From NCBI GenBank assembly GCA_947623455.1, contig OX392542.1, positions 5,959,625 to 6,023,624 on the forward strand: 64,000 nt of DNA, given 5' to 3'. The notes under the pieces were generated by a model. That model was not told where the DNA came from, ran no database searches, and saw nothing but the letters and a program-made list of their open reading frames with translations. Position 1 is the stretch's first letter, and the number at the start of each line of letters is the position of its first letter. Source of the stretch: Mimachlamys varia. Lineage: Eukaryota > Mollusca > Bivalvia > Pectinida > Pectinidae. Below are positions 23,901 through 32,968 of this stretch, one piece after another. The position numbers and the translations under genes were made by a program.

Positions 23901-26900
23901 GCTGTGTTATCCGTGCCATGCCTATCTTCATGAAACCTGAACATGTTCAGGAGACTGTCAAAAGATGTCCAAATCACGCAACTTCAAAGGAACACAACGA
24001 AAGTATGTATGATATTGATCGATCTCAAATTAAGTTAAACTTTCAAAAGTTGTTTCTGTCTTTAAAATTACAAACGAGGAGGTGGCTGGTGCTTTTACAG
24101 AAATTAATGGAAAACTTGTCGACAAATTTTTATCACTGAATCAGAAAAGAATTTGGGTTGCTGAGGTGATGAATTGCATGACCTCTTCTTACTTTTCCTA
24201 ATTAGCCCCTGTTTGTTAACAAAAGACTGGATATGTCAAAATGTTTGCAAACAAGGACGGATGTGATTAATTAATTGATAGTAGTACTGATTAGTTTTTG
24301 CATGATATTCTGCTATACACAGGCCAGCTGTTGCAGATATTGATTAACTCGTTCACCCCAGAAATGTCATAATGAACTATTCCAACCTTTGATTGGGAAG
24401 AGTTCAAATGTGTCTTCAGGGATGAATGAGTAAGCAAGCCATTAGGGTAATGAATAATGTTCATTAATGAATAATGATGTTTTCAGAGTTAATTGACACA
24501 TGTTTGTACTATATTATGATCAACAAAGTTGTAAATATAATTTAGTCCTAATGAAAAAGAAGCTAAATTTCTTGTTTGTTTTTTATTTTTATTTTTCAAA
24601 GTTTCATTATATAAATTTTGTTATTTATTTGTTTTTCTAGATCATCCCGCACCTACTCATCTTGTCCGTTGCGAACACAAGCTTGCCAAGTATACAGAGG
24701 ACGGCTACACCAGCCGACAAAGTGTCCTCATCCCCCATGAACATCCACAAGGTAATGACCCGACCCTCAAACACATTAGATTTATAGATATTTCAGATAT
24801 TGGCTGAAAAAAAACCCAGTTTGTTTTAAATATTAGGTTTTATAAAAATGATGATATTTTGAGGAGAAAAAAAAATTGAAAAATTCACGCTGAAATGATC
24901 ATCTGTTATCTGCAAATTTATTTTGGAAGTAGCTGCAAGTCATTCTTTGATGTCATGAAACATACATTAGACTAATATTTCTGCCTTTTTTTTCTACAGC
25001 TGGATCAGAATGGGTCACAAACCTTTTTCAGTTCATGTGTCTTGGTTCCTGTGTTGGTGGTCCCAACAGGCGACCAATCCAGATTGTCTTCACGTTAGAA
25101 CGAGAGTAAGTATTTCATATACCAGATATAGTGTTATTATACAGTCCTGGGCAAACTATTTGCAGTGGATATTTATTTCCTAAAAAAAAATAACTTTAGT
25201 AAGGAAATTTCATTTTATCTTTAAATATTTCACTAATTCTAATCATTAAACAGAAAAAAATGAGAAGAAATTTTAAGGAAAGCTGACTTGTTTAATATTT
25301 TAGTTTGATTTGGTTAGGTTCAAATGTTTATCATTTGATTATGATTTTGAGATGCAGCTATTGGGATTTACAGTTTATTCAAGAAACTTCTAAATACCTT
25401 TGAAATGTAGAGTTTAACATTTTTAAAATATGGATATTAATTTTGGAAGAATATGATGATGATGGGGAACATTTTGGTTGCAGTAACCAGGTGCTAGGCC
25501 GTAGAGCCGTTGAAGTGAGGATCTGTGCTTGTCCTGGCCGTGACAGAAAGGCAGACGAAAAAGCCGCTCTTCCCCCCTCCAAGACATCTCCAAAGAAGGT
25601 TACAAACAGTGAGTTGGGATTTGTATTAAGTTTAAAAACAATATGGTCATAATTTGTTGAAAGCATTGTGTATTTGTAATTCAACATTAAAGCATTAAAT
25701 GTTAGTAGTTTAAAGACATGTAGTTTTCTTTCTTGTATAACAGATTTGTTAAATTTTATTTCTTGGATTTGTGAAAAATTGAATTTTTTACTTTCTTTTG
25801 AAGGTTTTGGAAAGGTAACCATGGGAACAGAAATCACATCCATTGCCCCTGGTGGCAAAAAGAGGAAGCTTGATGGAGAGGAAGCATTCACTCTCACGGT
25901 GAGAAATCTATACATTTTCCCCAAACACCATATTGCTCTGAATAATGTCATAAACATCTTGTCATAACAAGTGTAGGCAGTGTTTTTTGAGACCTGTACT
26001 CATACCTAGTACATTATATTATGTGGATGTAAAATGGCTCAAACAAACAATATAAAACAATTTCTTGTTTTTAACAAATCTTGCTGCTTAAAAGGATATC
26101 ATGATCAAGTTGTGAAATGTCTTGGTTGTTTCAGGTGCGAGGACGAGAGAACTACGAGATCCTGTGTAAGCTAAGGGACTCGCTAGAGCTGTCTTCGATG
26201 GTCCCACAAAACCAGGTGGAGTCGTACAAGCAGAAACAAGTGGAGATCAACCGACAGTAAGTACATGTCACTGTGTTTATCATTGTACTGTATAGTGGTG
26301 TAGTAGTATAGTCTTTGTCATTTGTGTAGTCTTAGCATTCATATACTCCAGTCTTATTGCCATTTCCAAATCCTTGTCTGGTAGTCGGAAGTAAACACCA
26401 AAAGAATAGGCATTTTGACAAAGCAAAACCTTTCTTTTTGAAGAAATAAGGAAGTTTTGTGAATTATTAAACAAAAAAATGATCAGAAATTTTCATTTAT
26501 AAGGTCAACTAAGATAACCTTTTTGTTCTTTTTGACATAAAAATGTAATTTTATCTCCATTATTTAACTCTTTAAAACAACAAAATTGGAAAAATGAGAT
26601 TTTCACTGTCAGAATAAAGATTTGGAATACGCATGGCAATAAGACCCATTTGATCATCAATGAATTAAAACCTGCTGGAAAAGTTAAGGTGGGTGGCAGG
26701 TGCAAATTGAGGACTGGAGAGCCACTTCTGCTGGAAATTGGAGAGTCAGTAAAGGGGAGATAACTCAAGGCAAACACGGCCAACTCGACACACTGCACTA
26801 AATATATAACTACACCATTGACTGAAACAATAGAATCTGCTCTGTTAAATTTTGAGAATGAGAGAGGGATGATGCACTTTGATTGGTTGAAAAGAAACAA

Positions 26901-27466
26901 AATTATTTGAGATGAAAGAAAATTTTGATTCGGATGAATGGTATGTGTGAAAGAAACTTGCTTGTGAATTATCACACTCTCAGCTTGTTAGGTGAATAAT
27001 AAGATGTATAACCATGATTTGACCAGTCCATCTGTCTGGTGGGATCGTGGTACACATGCATTTCAGGTCTTTTAAAGTTGTGGATTACCTTTTTACAGGC
27101 CTTCTTTTCAAGTCTCAGACTTAGAGTCCGATCATAGTGACTTTTTCGCGAAGCTGGAACCACCAGAAGTGTCCTTTCCCTCAGTTTTCACCGGCAGCCA
27201 CCTGAGCTACAAACAGCAGTTCAATTTCTCAAGAAATGAATACATAGTTCCTGAAGTGTAGTAGACTCATCCATTTAGTGTGACTTTTAATGAACAAATG
27301 TCGTAATGACAGATCAAAAACTGAATTGAGCTAAACGGCTAAACTTGTGCCTGCTCTTTTCAGGTGGCTGTCGATGATTCTGGCTCGGGAAAGTAAAAGC
27401 AAGATGATGAAAAAATCCAAACGACCACTAGGAAAACCCGGCAAAGTGATGAAACCTAAGACATAG
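17754..27466 (+). CDS. p53-like short isoform (same gene, basic terminal exon)
   Basis: It shares the first eleven coding exons (412 codons plus 2 nt) and then splices from 26256 to 27364, ending at TAG 27464-27466, for 446 aa. The unique tail has 33 residues, starts [11 protein letters not shown] and contains [14 protein letters not shown]. This lysine-rich end is comparable to the basic C-terminus of p53, which binds DNA non-specifically and carries modification sites. It lacks the SAM domain. A canonical AATAAA at 28640 would end its mRNA about 1.2 kb after the stop. The choice between this exon and the SAM exons would be set by polyadenylation and splice competition, which is inference. 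Confidence 0.93.
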
Positions 27467-30400
27467 ATTAATTAGATGTTGAAAAGCCAGTTATATCGCG
27501 GAGCATTGATATTCCACCAAGCTACTGTAAGGAGACACTTCAAGGATATTGGATATTGACATCATCTGAACCGGTGAAAGCCGTGGGTGTTCTACGTACA
27601 GTCTCTAGCTGATGCTCCTGATGTCCATGTTGATGTCCTGCACAAGGCCGTTCTCTGCTTGGACATGCCAGAGTAGATACAAGTGCTTGCCGAATTTCTT
27701 CCTTGGACAGTCCATCCATTCCCTGAAGTGTTAAAATGGATGTGGAGATCCAGATGCCGTCATCGGCCAGAAATTTCTTTGATGAAGGGGCCCCACCACT
27801 GCTTTTAGAATGATGGAGGGGCTCGAGACCAGGGCATCAAAAATGCCAATAATTCCCAATGTGTTCATAAACATTTTATATTCAACGATCTTCATTTAAA
27901 CACATATTCCATTGAATAGTACAAATAATAAATTGTGTACATATATTCATAATAATGAATCCATTTTGCATGAAACATCTAATCATTTTGATTTGTTTTG
28001 AGATAGGATATTTATGTTAAAGTGTCACTTTGTGTTCGTTTGTTTTGATTTTATTTATTGTTTTGTTTTGAAACACAAGTTAAAGGTTAAAATCTGATCT
28101 TTCATGAAATCATGCAAAGTTCTAACGCTGCACTAAAGTTCACATTTTAAAACAAAAATGAATATAGATCTGTCAAAATTTGAAAGTGAAAATGTATTTT
28201 TAGAATTTTTTTTATCCGTCCAATTGATTAGTTATACCATGACTCTGGTAGTTATTTTTTAGGATTAATTGTTTGTTCAAAATCTCCTGTTAAAAGGATT
28301 ATAGAAAGATAAGGAATCTCTTTTTATCGTCAAGAAGGTTTTGTATCATATATATTTTATATATAGCTTACTAATTTATGTATATATTTGCATTATAAAA
28401 AGTGCTTCTATCTAAAATCTGAAAATGATGAGAAATTATTATTTTTAGTTTCATTTTCAAAGTCGTGCTGATCACTTTAAATCTGTATATAAATATTGAT
28501 ATTTAATTTTATTTATATTGTACATAGTACAGTTTTGTTCCTATAATTCTATCAATGAAAAGACTCGTATAAAGAATTGCTTTGGAAACTGTGTTTTATA
28601 CACTGTTTCTATATTTTTATTTAACTCTGTACATTCTCAAATAAAATAGTAGTGTATACTTAACTATTTGTTGTTTTCCTTTATAAAACTGTGACAGTTG
28701 AATTTGTTACTGTTTTAGTGCCTGGTTATTTTGTAGCTCTGACTGTGTTCAAATCTTCATTAAGCAAATTATATTTTTTAAAAAAGAGAGAGAAAAAAAA
28801 GAATAAAAATGTCTTATTTACTTTAAATAAATAAAGTGCACAATTGATATTTTCAAATATGACAAAAATTCAGAATTAATGAAAACTGAAACTAGTCAGA
28901 GTTACATTACACCAGACACAGAATAGAAAATATCTGTCAGAATGGCATTTAAATTCATGTGCATTTGAAGTATTTATCTTGTAAAAAAAAAATTAGAAGA
29001 TGTGTAATTTACTTATGCACAAAAACCACCTGAAAATGCAGTTTTGTCAGTTTCTTTGGTATACTGACCTCTTGACTTGACTACATTCCAGTTAAGATCT
29101 ATACAGATATACCTTCTGTTATCCAATATCCAACTTATGAGAGAACTAGCCAAATTTCGATTTTGAATGCTATACTTTTCAATATTTTCAATTTCAAAAA
29201 CTGAAACAAAGATATCAAAGCAATTTGAAAAGCATAACATTCAAAATGAAATTCTTTCTAGTTCTCTTTAATAAAAAAAAACATTTGCAAAACAGAGATA
29301 TTGGAAATCCAACAACTCAGTATGACTTGAAGAAGATGTTACATAAATTGACCCTGCCGATTACAAAGAAAACATGAGGATGTTCATCAACAAGATTTCG
29401 ACAAACATACACAATAGGAAGGATTATTGATAAGATGTAAACCTTATTTTCTGAAACCAATTTCAAAAGGGTGTTTTAAATAAAAACAAGTTGAGACATG
29501 ATGAATTTAAATGAACTATCCAGCTGAATTTTTTGCTCTTCTTTAATTCAGAAAACTGTAAAGTCACTCATTACCTTTAAAAGTCTACATGTTTTAACTT
29601 GATTGTAAAATTAATCTGCTTCCTACATTACCGTTTAAAAGCACTTTAAAAATCTCTAGTGATTTTACTGGTTCACTAGCTAGGATATTAGGAGGAGACA
29701 TTTATTGATAAATGCTCAAATTATTATATTACTGAAATTGTACAAGAATTTTCAAGTATTCAGACAACTATTAGTGAGATGGTTAAGATATTTGTTATCT
29801 AAAATGATCTGATTTATAATTTATATCGGTCGCAATACAACAATGATTGCTCTTAACTTCGTGAAGATAAAATTTTGTTTATGGTCTTCTTACCAAAATT
29901 GTTACTTAAATAGTTGATGAAATATCATTAGGAGGTAAAAATATCATTAGGATCATAGGATGATATACCTAAATGCTGTTGAGGGTTAATCAAACTTAAT
30001 TGGAATATTTTACAAAATTATTTTAACTCCTATTTCAATTGACCATGTGCTAGAGACAAAAAAAGAGAAAAGTATCAAATATGTTGGTGAATGTAAAGTT
30101 TTCAAAAACAAAAATCCTGAAAAACTTTCCGTCACATTTGAACCAAATCAATGACCGGGCAAGTCCAGTATAGATATGGACTGGCGGGTTGATGGGTTAA
30201 CAAGTAACTTTGGGATGGTCAGGTGGTGCAGTGGATAGCGCACTTGCCTTTCACCATGGCGACTGGGGTTCGATTCCCCGACCGGACCTGGAAAGGTATG
30301 GGGGATTACCTGCCTGACCACGCCGGTTTTCTCCCGGTACTCTGGTTTTCTCCAATAATAATAAAACTTCCTGCGCACTAATATCAAAGCCAACAAGAGT

Positions 30401-32968
30401 GATTATGTTGTATAACTTGTTTCATAGTTGTTGTAAAATAAATAAAACTTATATTTATATAACAAGTAACCAGACTTTCCATACCCATTTATAAAGTCCA
30501 TCTGTTAAAAAAAGTGTAAAAAATAGCACCTCAACCATAGATGGCAGACTAATTCTATTTTAATTCCAAAACAAATACAAATTGTCTTTAATAGTCTGAA
30601 TAACGATCTTTAAAACAACATTTATATCCGAACAGAAATTAATGGAATTAAATAGTTATAGAGTTCCTTCATTGATGTATTTATTACAAATAAAATGATC
30701 CTATTAAACAGAAATGACTGCAAAAAAAAAAAAATTATTGGGCTTCAGTTTTGTCAACATTCCTTAACTTAAAAACTCCATTGGAAAGCATTACATAGTT
30801 TAAGGTAGGAAACTTCGGGAGTTTCCTTGAGCCTCTATTATGCTTTCCTATCAAAGTTTTTAAGTTGAGGAATGTACATGAAGCCAGGGTCAGTAATGTT
30901 ATTGAAATTAAGAATTCGCTTGTTCTAAGAATAGTCATAAGTGAGATATTGGTTCTCATTCCTAATTGTCTTAAATAGCTTCTTGTTGATTTGCATCTGG
31001 CTCATACAGAAATGACCAATAGGCATGAACACATTTCCAGAACAAAATAAAACAAAAAAAATGAACTTGTGAAGTTCGCAAAAACAAACTGAAAAAAAGA
31101 CACATTGAAACTGTCTTTTTGGCCTCATCAACTTTAGACAGATTAGCATACATTTGTGTATAAAAAAACAAATTGTTCCAAAAGGGCATATAATCAATTT
31201 CGACAATATTGGTAAAACAAGGTGGACAACATTAAAAACTAGAAAATGTGTTTCATGACAGTGTTTAATCTGACTTTTGCAAGTGTTGGGTAAGACAGGT
31301 TTTACTGTATCCGTTGTCCGATGTGTTCTGACTATCTCATCTGCCCAATATTGGTGTTTTTGTCGAATTAATACAGCAGCAACAGAGATTATTTAGTGGA
31401 TCAGATAATCAGAACCCTTCGGACAACTGAGACAGTTTAATACAACTGATATAAGTAGACTTAGATATCTGTATTCAATGATGGAAGTAAGGGGAGATAT
31501 GCCTCAAAACATATGTTTCCCACATACAGTATTAAGCAGCAGAACTAATCTGTGATCCTGAATTTCTTTTAGACCATCAGCCACTCGTCTCGTGTCCATC
31601 CCAAGTCGAGAGGGTACGCCCGTGACAACCCAGACAACGATGCCCTTCGGTACAGAATCCACTGTGCAAGTTACAAGCTCCCAGAATGGTCAGCCTGCCG
31701 TCACGGTCCAACAGGTCCTGTCCGCTCCGGTCGACAATCTCAGTCCCTCAGCCATCAAGGAGGAACTTAGCTCTACACTTAATGGTTGTGCCATTGACAA
31801 TTCCATCAAGAGGTGTGTTTCACATGTTTGTCCCTCGCCTCATGTGGCCAAATAATATTATTGGCTACTTTCTCATGAGTAAATGTTTCAATTAGGAAGA
31901 AATGATATCGTTAAATAGTACAATAGAACTGAGTGCTGAATAGCTTAGTCCTGATTATTGTCACATGCACTCATTCTAATGTCAGTTTTGTCCCCAAACA
32001 AATTGCTTGCTTAAGTGTCATATTACTGGTTATGCAATCCACTGCTCATCTTAACTTCTGATACATATATGCACTCCTTTGGTTAAGAAAACGCCTAGCA
32101 AAGTTTTGAAATGAAAAGTTTAAAAAAAAAAAAAACTCTGCACAATTTATTTTCCATGCAACAATAAAGCTGACTGTTTATTGTTTACAGCTGGTTAGCA
32201 AGTCTCGGTCTGTCAGCGTACATTGACAATTTCCACCAAATGAACCTCACCACTATGCAGCAGCTGGAGGATTTCACGATCGAGGTAGGCTTTATACACA
32301 GGAGTTCCTCAGGAAGCTGTCTCTCGCACATATACACTTAATGCTGTTTTTATAACAAACACTTGATTGAAAAATTTATTGTTCCTTATGTTTGAAAATT
32401 TCTATTTATTTTATTACACATGTAACACAGATGAAAATGTTCAGCCGATTGGCTGATTTGCCTTTTTGAAAATTTTAGTGTAATGTAAAATTAATTTTTT
32501 TTCTATTTAAAAGATTGAGTAACCTAATTTTCATCTAGGATAATTGTAAAGATATTAAATATTGTTTTATTTTATTTGGAAAGTATTTTTGTAAAATTAT
32601 GAATTACAAATGAATGTGGAAAATGGAATTATTGACACACAATGTAACCGTTAACATTACAGGACCTTCAGAAAATGAAGATTGGTACAAGTCACAGAAA
32701 TAAGATCTGGAAAGCATTGGTAGAACAACGAAACCAGTCGGTGATTCTGTCCGAGTCGGCCAGCCTCCAGCACGAGATCTCGACTGCATCAACAATGAGT
32801 CTGTCATCACAGAACAGCATCACGCCCACCTCCAACTACTGCCCCGGCTACTACGAGGTCACCCGGTACACATTCAAACATACCATCTCCTACACGTCAA
32901 AGGCCGGCGACAAGGATTCCAGTAGTCCTTCAACGAAACGACAGAAACGGGAAGATGAGTGTGTCTAA
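17754..32968 (+). CDS. p53/p63/p73 family transcription factor, long SAM-domain (p63/p73-like) isoform
   Basis: A sequence-specific tetrameric transcription factor of the DNA-damage and germline-surveillance type. Coding exons are 17785-17903, 18136-18259, 20977-21075, 21460-21530, 23011-23089, 23816-24002, 24641-24751, 25000-25105, 25484-25608, 25804-25898, 26135-26256, 31573-31812, 32191-32284 and 32663-32968: 1878 nt, 625 aa, with all phases consistent. The MDM2-type box F26-W30-L33 and PPPY (119-122) precede the DNA-binding domain (about 138-330). Zinc ligands are C215, H218, C277 and C281. DNA-contact arginines R287 and R311 (human R248 and R273) and R318 (human R280) are kept. The NLS is KKRK (359-362). 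The tetramerisation domain (about 369-412) has the extra helix of p63/p73. The SAM domain lies at about 486-552. In molluscs one gene supplies both p53-like and p63/p73-like proteins. Confidence 0.96.
18136..18259 (+). CDS. p53-family coding exon 2
   Basis: Residues 40-81, beginning [10 protein letters not shown], acidic ([13 protein letters not shown]) and continuing the transactivation region. Phase 2 in and 0 out, donor gtgagt. Confidence 0.9.
18260..20976. other. Intron between p53-family coding exons 2 and 3
   Basis: 2.7 kb. The first part (18480-19240) is less AT-rich. This is where an internal promoter for an N-terminally truncated isoform could sit, but I find no supported first exon. 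Confidence 0.5.
20977..21075 (+). CDS. p53-family coding exon 3
   Basis: Residues 82-114, beginning [11 protein letters not shown], a Ser/Thr/Asn-rich linker, phase 0/0. The acceptor ttgcag and donor gtaagt are clear. The assignment rests on phase and position, since linker sequence is poorly conserved. Confidence 0.85.
21460..21530 (+). CDS. p53-family coding exon 4 (PPPY proline-rich segment)
   Basis: Residues 115-137, [20 protein letters not shown] and VPS, phase 0 in and 2 out. It holds a PPPY motif (119-122), the ligand of type-I WW domains. Confidence 0.92.
21531..23010. other. Intron between p53-family coding exons 4 and 5
   Basis: 1.5 kb. No feature identified. Confidence 0.55.
23011..23089 (+). 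CDS. p53-family coding exon 5 (start of DNA-binding domain)
   Basis: Residues 138-164, [16 protein letters not shown] then KSTTWT. It is closely similar to the first strand of the p63/p73 DNA-binding domain. Phase 2 in and 0 out. Confidence 0.95.
23090..23815. other. Intron between p53-family coding exons 5 and 6
   Basis: Contains the short inverted-repeat element at 23564-23672. Nothing else seen. Confidence 0.55.
23564..23672. mobile_element. 109-bp element with perfect 15-bp terminal inverted repeats
   Basis: The left end TCAGGGTTTTCCCTG (23564-23578) is the exact reverse complement of CAGGGAAAACCCTGA (23658-23672). Each end is itself nearly palindromic. CAGGG termini are common in hAT-type non-autonomous elements. 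No clean target duplication is visible, so the class is uncertain. Confidence 0.6.
23816..24002 (+). CDS. p53-family coding exon 6 (DNA-binding domain, first zinc ligands)
   Basis: Residues 165-226, [18 protein letters not shown] through [16 protein letters not shown]215 and H218 correspond to the human p53 zinc ligands C176 and H179, and R214 to R175. Phase 0 in and 1 out, donor gtatgt. Confidence 0.97.
24003..24640. other. Intron between p53-family coding exons 6 and 7
   Basis: Holds copy B of the dispersed ~90-bp repeat (24344-24432). The remaining sequence is AT-rich. Confidence 0.55.
24344..24432. repeat. Dispersed ~90-bp repeat, copy B
   Basis: Similar throughout to 3221-3310, with blocks GAACTATTCCAA, CTTTGATT and AGTTCAAATG. 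The ends TTAACTCGTTCACCCC and GGGATGAATGAGTAA are imperfect inverted repeats starting from TTAA. Confidence 0.6.
24641..24751 (+). CDS. p53-family coding exon 7 (DNA-binding domain)
   Basis: Residues 227-263, with [20 protein letters not shown] and [10 protein letters not shown], phase 1/1. It corresponds to the H-L-I-R-V-E region of p53. Confidence 0.96.
25000..25105 (+). CDS. p53-family coding exon 8 (L3 loop, zinc ligands)
   Basis: Residues 264-298. [15 protein letters not shown] holds zinc ligands C277 and C281 and the minor-groove arginine R287 (human R248). Phase 1 in and 2 out. Confidence 0.97.
25484..25608 (+). CDS. p53-family coding exon 9 (DNA-contact helix)
   Basis: Residues 299-340. 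[20 protein letters not shown] carries R311 (human R273), C313, C315 and R318 (human R280). A Lys/Pro-rich linker follows. A long antisense open frame across this exon has no support. Confidence 0.97.
25804..25898 (+). CDS. p53-family coding exon 10 (nuclear localisation signal)
   Basis: Residues 341-372, including [20 protein letters not shown] is a monopartite NLS, and FTLT begins the first strand of the tetramerisation domain. Phase 1 in and 0 out. Confidence 0.93.
26135..26256 (+). CDS. p53-family coding exon 11 (tetramerisation domain)
   Basis: Residues 373-412. [19 protein letters not shown] is the strand-turn-helix core, and [14 protein letters not shown] is the second helix found in p63/p73 but missing from vertebrate p53. 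It ends in phase 2 at gtaagt, the branch point for all three C-terminal ends. Confidence 0.96.
27099..27261 (+). CDS. Candidate third alternative last exon (acidic/aromatic tail)
   Basis: The acceptor ttttacag at 27098 joins in frame to the phase-2 donor at 26256, adding 53 residues before TAG 27259-27261, for a 466-aa product. The tail begins [20 protein letters not shown], continues [15 protein letters not shown] and ends NEYIVPEV. It is acidic and aromatic, unlike the basic 33-residue tail one exon further on. No polyadenylation signal follows closely, so it could instead be an included exon upstream of the 27364 exon, with that sequence as 3' UTR. I know no family match for this peptide. 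Confidence 0.55.
27364..27466 (+). CDS. p53-type basic last exon
   Basis: The acceptor ctcttttcag joins to 26256 in phase. It encodes [11 protein letters not shown], then [16 protein letters not shown] and VMKPKT, with stop TAG 27464-27466. Rich in Lys/Arg. Confidence 0.92.
27467..28665 (+). other. 3' UTR of the p53-like short isoform
   Basis: About 1.2 kb of AT-rich untranslated sequence leading to AATAAA at 28640-28645, followed by a T/G-rich stretch (TTGTTGTTTTCC) typical of cleavage sites. Confidence 0.65.
28640..28645 (+). terminator. Poly(A) signal AATAAA, short isoform
   Basis: Canonical hexamer with a downstream T/G-rich element, placed before the SAM exons, so its use would prevent their inclusion. 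Confidence 0.6.
28666..31572. other. Intron between the p53-type end and the SAM exons
   Basis: It contains the tRNA-Glu-like SINE at 30217-30460. The rest is AT-rich with no coding signal seen. Confidence 0.6.
30217..30460 (+). mobile_element. tRNA-Glu-like SINE with V-type core
   Basis: The head at 30217-30288 is a near-complete tRNA. The acceptor arms GGTCAGG and CCGGACC pair with one mismatch, the A box is TGGTGCAGTGG (30224-30234), the B box is GGTTCGATTCC (30267-30277), and CTTTCACC resembles a Glu (TTC) anticodon loop. A core follows (CTCCCGGTACTCTGGTTTTC near 30330), then an A/T-rich tail ending AAATAAATAAAAC. The core resembles the conserved domain of V-type SINEs, known in molluscs. 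It lies in the intron between the p53-type end and the SAM exons. Confidence 0.75.
31573..31812 (+). CDS. p53-family exon 12L (post-tetramerisation linker, start of SAM isoform tail)
   Basis: Joined to 26256 it continues [17 protein letters not shown], residues 413-492, phase 2/2. A Ser/Thr/Gln/Pro-rich linker with SAIKEEL around K475 (a psi-K-x-E sumoylation consensus) is followed by the first SAM residues CAIDNSIK. Confidence 0.93.
32191..32284 (+). CDS. p53-family exon 13L (SAM domain)
   Basis: Residues 493-524, [19 protein letters not shown] through LEDFTIE. The W-L-x-x-L-G-L-x-x-Y...F pattern is the SAM signature of p63/p73. Phase 2 in and 0 out. Confidence 0.95.
32663..32968 (+). CDS. 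p53-family exon 14L (end of SAM domain, C-terminus)
   Basis: Residues 525-625. [19 protein letters not shown] closes the SAM domain, a Ser/Thr-rich tail follows, and the protein ends [10 protein letters not shown]. Stop TAA is at 32966-32968. Confidence 0.95.
   Translation, partial: DLQKMKIGTSHRNKIWKALVEQRNQSVILSESASLQHEISTASTMSLSSQNSITPTSNYCPGYYEVTRYTFKHTISYTSKAGDKDSSSPSTKRQKREDECV

Noticed and set aside
25379..25957. Minus-strand open frame of 192 codons
   Set aside because: It is antisense to p53-family coding exons 9 and 10, contains no known domain, and its length follows from the coding strand's composition.
26505..26975. Minus-strand open frame of 156 codons
   Set aside because: It lies within the intron between the tetramerisation exon and the alternative ends. 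Low-complexity hydrophobic translation, no domain, no promoter signal.
30217..30288. Functional tRNA-Glu gene
   Set aside because: The acceptor stem has a mismatch, the anticodon loop is irregular, and a SINE core and A/T tail follow directly.
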